Below, piece after piece: positions 4,100 through 6,021 of a stretch of 6,021 bases of DNA; the first letter of the stretch is position 1; each line of letters starts with the position of its first letter. The notes beneath the pieces were generated by a model that had not been told where the DNA came from, did no database searches, and saw nothing but the letters and a program-made list of their open reading frames with translations. Source of the DNA: Acidianus hospitalis (lineage in GTDB: Archaea; Thermoproteota; Thermoprotei_A; Sulfolobales; Sulfolobaceae); assembly GCA_003086435.1 (NCBI GenBank), contig QEFD01000015.1, positions 1 to 6,021 on the forward strand. Reading direction: 5' to 3'. The position numbers and the translations under genes were made by a program.

Positions 4100-4896
4100 A
4101 AACCTGTACTTATTTTATCCCATTTCCTCTTTAAACCTTCAATTATTGAATTCTTATAAAAGTCTGTAGGTTCTCCTTCTCCTTCTTTGTAATCTGAGAT
4201 GTAAGCTTGTGCGAAATATTCTTTCCCTTGCTTATCCTTTACCTTTATAACGTCTCTAACGTACTTGATTAAGTGTTCTTCTGCTTTATCTAATGAATTC
4301 AATTCATCTTCTAACATCACGTATATATATCCGTAAACTTTACCGCCTTTAAATTCTTTCAAATTTGCACAAAGTCCGTACTTGCATTTGATATTAAAGA
4401 TCATTTTATAGTCTTCTAAGTAAGCTTCAATCTCCTTTAATATCTCTTTAACTCCTCTTTCCTTTAGAATCTCAGGATTTGTGTTTTCAGCGTACGCAAA
4501 ATAGTTTACAATCACAGGCATTCCTACCCACCTTGAATAATCTCCGGGTTCAATCTCATCTCTAAATTCTATTCCATGATTGTACCTGTAAAAATTTACA
4601 TTATCTATATAATATCTTCTTTTCTGATCAAAATAGACCCTAGTTTTTTCTCTTATGTATAAGTCGTCTGGTCTGCCTTTATAATCTTCTACTTCATCTA
4701 GAAGGCTTATTAATTCATCTTTTATTTCGTAGACTTCTCCCCATACTATGCCATCTCCTCTAACTACACCAGGATAATTTCCTATATCATACATCTTGTA
4801 CCCTTCTATAAAACCTAAACCTACAAATCTGCTATCTTTAAGTAAATGATGAAGCTCAAAACCGTATCTTAAAGTTCCGTAAGCAAATAAGTACAT
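4096..4896 (-). CDS. Gamma-glutamylcyclotransferase/AIG2-like protein with two tandem domains
   Basis: The 266-residue product begins with FAYGTLRYG (residues 4-12), the phosphate/glycine-binding loop of the GGCT/AIG2 fold, and continues with YPGVV (41-45), VWGEVYEI (51-58) and LLDEVEDYKG (65-74), where Glu70 is at the catalytic-acid position. A second, weaker copy follows: YFAYAENTN (132-140), YGLCANL (173-179), VYGYIYVM (187-194) and LDKAEEH (202-208), with Glu206 at the equivalent place. Single-domain members are roughly 110-190 residues, so this is a fused pair. Family members release 5-oxoproline from gamma-glutamyl peptides or amines; the substrate here is unknown. In the second domain the usual YG(S/T) loop has become YAEN, so it may be structural. 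The start overlaps the previous gene's stop as TAATG, with GTGAT (4902-4906) as ribosome binding site, indicating translational coupling. It ends with tandem stops TGA TGA. Confidence 0.85.
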   Translation of the reverse strand: MYLFAYGTLRYGFELHHLLKDSRFVGLGFIEGYKMYDIGNYPGVVRGDGIVWGEVYEIKDELISLLDEVEDYKGRPDDLYIREKTRVYFDQKRRYYIDNVNFYRYNHGIEFRDEIEPGDYSRWVGMPVIVNYFAYAENTNPEILKERGVKEILKEIEAYLEDYKMIFNIKCKYGLCANLKEFKGGKVYGYIYVMLEDELNSLDKAEEHLIKYVRDVIKVKDKQGKEYFAQAYISDYKEGEGEPTDFYKNSIIEGLKRKWDKISTGL

Positions 4897-5186
4897 TATA
4901 CATCACTACTCTCCAAATATTCTATCCACGGTTCTAATTCGTCTAAATTCATTTTCCTAATTACCTCATTAGACTCATTTTTAATTTCAGCGTATAAGAT
5001 CTGCAAGTTTCCTTCATTATCCTTTTTGCAGTGTATTTCTACTATTCTAAAATCTTCTCCCTCTATACTTGACGCATCAAGTAAGGAAGGAGTAACATAG
5101 CTTATAATAATATCGTTACCGTTTTCTGATATACTGTAATTGCCATAACTTTTTAATTTTTCCAAAGCTTTAGATGATAACTTCAT
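4896..5186 (-). CDS. Unrecognised 96-residue acidic protein
   Basis: I do not recognise the family. The product is soluble in appearance, with no membrane segment or signal. It starts with a basic helix (SSKALEKLKSYG), continues with alternating hydrophobic strands (DIIISYVTPSLL, FRIVEIHCKK, LQILYAEIKN) and ends in an acidic helix (MNLDELEPWIEYLESSDV), consistent with a small alpha/beta fold. A single Cys is at residue 53. It overlaps nfeD upstream by 17 bases and touches the cyclotransferase-like gene downstream by one base (TAATG), so the three are very probably translated from one mRNA. The overlaps and normal codon use argue that it is real. Function cannot be inferred beyond co-expression with its neighbours. 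Confidence 0.8.
   Translation of the reverse strand: MKLSSKALEKLKSYGNYSISENGNDIIISYVTPSLLDASSIEGEDFRIVEIHCKKDNEGNLQILYAEIKNESNEVIRKMNLDELEPWIEYLESSDV
4902..4906 (-). promoter_or_regulatory. Internal ribosome binding site for the cyclotransferase-like gene
   Basis: GTGAT on the minus strand lies five bases before the ATG at 4896, inside the last codons of the upstream gene. With the TAATG overlap it supports the chosen start and translational coupling. Confidence 0.5.
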
Positions 5187-5538
5187 TATTTTTATTTTTT
5201 CTCACTATAAGCTTTAAATCTTGCATCCCGACCACAATAACTTCGTCTCCAGAAGTTATTGGCTCCTCGGCTATTGCTCTCCAATATTCGCCTTCTATTA
5301 ATATATAGCCTTCTTTTCCTTTTGGAATATCCTCTACAGCTTTCCCTATTTTGCCAGTATATGAATATAAGTTTCTCTTCCTAGTTTTTATTATAACGTA
5401 AAAAATCCTATACGTAAGAAATCCCACTATAGCAAAAGACGGAATATCTATTATTGGATCAGAAATATAACCAGTAGCTATTAAGACTATAACCAGAACT
5501 AATATAATTATGATTGGAATAACTATGTGGTGTGCCAC
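5170..5538 (-). CDS. NfeD-like membrane protein (short form)
   Basis: The 122-residue protein has two hydrophobic segments (about residues 5-23, very rich in Ile/Val/Leu, and 33-50) followed by a basic linker (KTRKRN) and a soluble C-terminal domain with the NfeD OB-fold pattern: G-KIGKAVEDIPKGKEGYILIEGEYW-RA (split here only for length), then ITSGDEVIVVGMQDLKLIV (94-112). It lacks the N-terminal ClpP-like serine protease of long NfeD proteins, so it is the short class, which usually works with a stomatin/prohibitin-type membrane protein; no such partner is in this window. The start is a GTG (MAHHIVIP), with an A/T box about 25 bases upstream, giving a leaderless mRNA. It heads the three-gene unit and its end overlaps the next gene by 17 bases. 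Upstream, 34 bases away and divergent, is a thermopsin-like gene. Confidence 0.88.
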   Translation of the reverse strand: MAHHIVIPIIIILVLVIVLIATGYISDPIIDIPSFAIVGFLTYRIFYVIIKTRKRNLYSYTGKIGKAVEDIPKGKEGYILIEGEYWRAIAEEPITSGDEVIVVGMQDLKLIVRKNKNNEVII

Positions 5539-5540
5539 AA

Positions 5541-5550
5541 TTTTATTATA
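5541..5550 (+). promoter_or_regulatory. Possible TATA box of the thermopsin-like gene
   Basis: TTTTATTATA is centred about 27 bases before the ATG at 5573, right for a leaderless transcript. It lies at the edge of the divergent nfeD start codon (5538), so the two promoters cannot easily be occupied at the same time. Confidence 0.4.
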
Positions 5551-5557
5551 GCTTAAG

Positions 5558-5569
5558 TAATTAAATAAT
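5558..5569 (-). promoter_or_regulatory. Possible TATA box of nfeD
   Basis: On the minus strand ATTATTTAATTA is centred about 25 bases before the GTG at 5538. The centre is only about 18 bases from the opposite-facing box at 5541-5550. The box itself is only moderately like the consensus. Confidence 0.35.
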
Positions 5570-5572
5570 CTT

Positions 5573-6021
5573 ATGAACTCATTATTAGCATTAAGCTTGA
5601 TACTACTACTCTTGCTACCACTATCTTCAATATCTCTTATTCATTCATCTGCAGTTGAAGATCCTGCTTATCCATCAGGTATGTCGTTTTTTCCTCTTAC
5701 TAATGTAATTTATACAACATATGTTATAGGTACAGTTAATATAGCAAGCCTTAATATAGGTAATTCTTATCTATCTTCGGGTATGTTTTTTACAAAGGGT
5801 AATGCGTCTCTCCAACTAAACGCTATGATAGACGGAAAATATTGGGCACAAGATGTTGCATTGTTTCATGAAATAAATAATAAAGAATTTGAGATTACAA
5901 TGATAATAAACCTATGGAATTTATCTGGCCCATTTAAGATTTTGAAAAATAATGTCACTACATATCAAGGCTTAGGAGTTTATCTATATCAAGGTCCTAC
6001 ATTTAATATCACTTTACCACT
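5573..6021 (+). CDS. Thermopsin-family secreted protein, N-terminal part (runs off the right edge)
   Basis: The frame is open from the ATG to the end of the window (149 complete codons). The first 27 residues form a classical signal peptide: MNSLLALSLILLLLLPLSS hydrophobic core, then ISLIHSSA with likely cleavage after Ala27. The mature part opens VEDPAYPSGMSFFPLTN and contains hallmarks of the thermopsin (peptidase family A5) N-terminal region: ASLQLNAMI, YWAQDVALFHEI, INLWNLSGPF, TYQGLGVYLYQGP. Thermopsins are acid proteases secreted by Sulfolobales that live at pH 2-3; many paralogues are known and not all are proven active. Only part of the protein is visible, so activity cannot be judged. 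It is divergent from nfeD with a 34-base gap and a likely TATA box at 5541-5550; no ribosome binding site is seen, so it is probably leaderless. Confidence 0.9.
   Translation, partial: MNSLLALSLILLLLLPLSSISLIHSSAVEDPAYPSGMSFFPLTNVIYTTYVIGTVNIASLNIGNSYLSSGMFFTKGNASLQLNAMIDGKYWAQDVALFHEINNKEFEITMIINLWNLSGPFKILKNNVTTYQGLGVYLYQGPTFNITLP

Noticed and set aside
3923..4159. Plus-strand open frame across the pterin dehydratase start and the cyclotransferase-like gene end.
   Set aside because: It is antisense to two better supported genes and to the dehydratase promoter; the translation shows no family features.

Overview
The window looks like chromosomal DNA of a thermoacidophilic archaeon of the order Sulfolobales (Sulfolobus/Saccharolobus/Acidianus/Metallosphaera group). 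The evidence is AT-rich DNA, closely packed genes with TATA-like boxes placed so that transcripts would start at or near the start codon (leaderless), an Orc1/Cdc6 initiator of the Sulfolobus Cdc6-3 type next to isocitrate dehydrogenase, and a thermopsin-family secreted protein. I cannot name the species from the sequence alone. No mobile element, CRISPR array or defence system is visible. The most remarkable region is a chromosomal replication origin.

Layout. Bases 2-526 (+) are the 3' end of an unrecognised gene that enters from the left edge. Bases 552-1790 (+) encode NADP-dependent isocitrate dehydrogenase (icd). Bases 1787-2221 hold no gene. From the neighbours, and from my recollection of the icd/cdc6-3 arrangement in Saccharolobus solfataricus, this is the oriC2-type origin. 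It is bounded by a perfect 38-bp inverted repeat whose left arm includes the icd stop codon. Between and beside the arms lie an 80% AT stretch, recurrent short motifs and dyads that could be initiator sites. Bases 2222-3379 (+) encode the cognate initiator Cdc6-3 (Orc1-3). Bases 3411-3731 (+) encode a small coiled-coil protein with a DUF6788-like core, apparently co-transcribed with cdc6-3.

The next four genes are on the minus strand: nfeD-like membrane protein (5538-5170), an unrecognised 96-residue protein (5186-4896), a two-domain gamma-glutamylcyclotransferase/AIG2-like protein (4896-4096) and a pterin-4a-carbinolamine dehydratase (4014-3724). The first three overlap one another by 17 and 1 bases and are very probably one transcription unit. 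The dehydratase has its own TATA box. Its end overlaps the end of the DUF6788-like gene by 8 bases, tail to tail. The 81-base gap between the cyclotransferase-like gene and the dehydratase carries, on the minus strand, a C/D-box-like series of motifs that may be a small RNA, with caveats. At 5573 (+) a thermopsin-like secreted protein begins and runs off the right edge. It is divergent from nfeD across only 34 bases.

How the parts relate: icd, the origin, cdc6-3 and the small coiled-coil gene form a replication-initiation neighbourhood with a central-metabolism gene beside it. The minus-strand cluster joins membrane-quality or turnover (NfeD) and gamma-glutamyl/pterin-related small-molecule functions, with no obvious single pathway.
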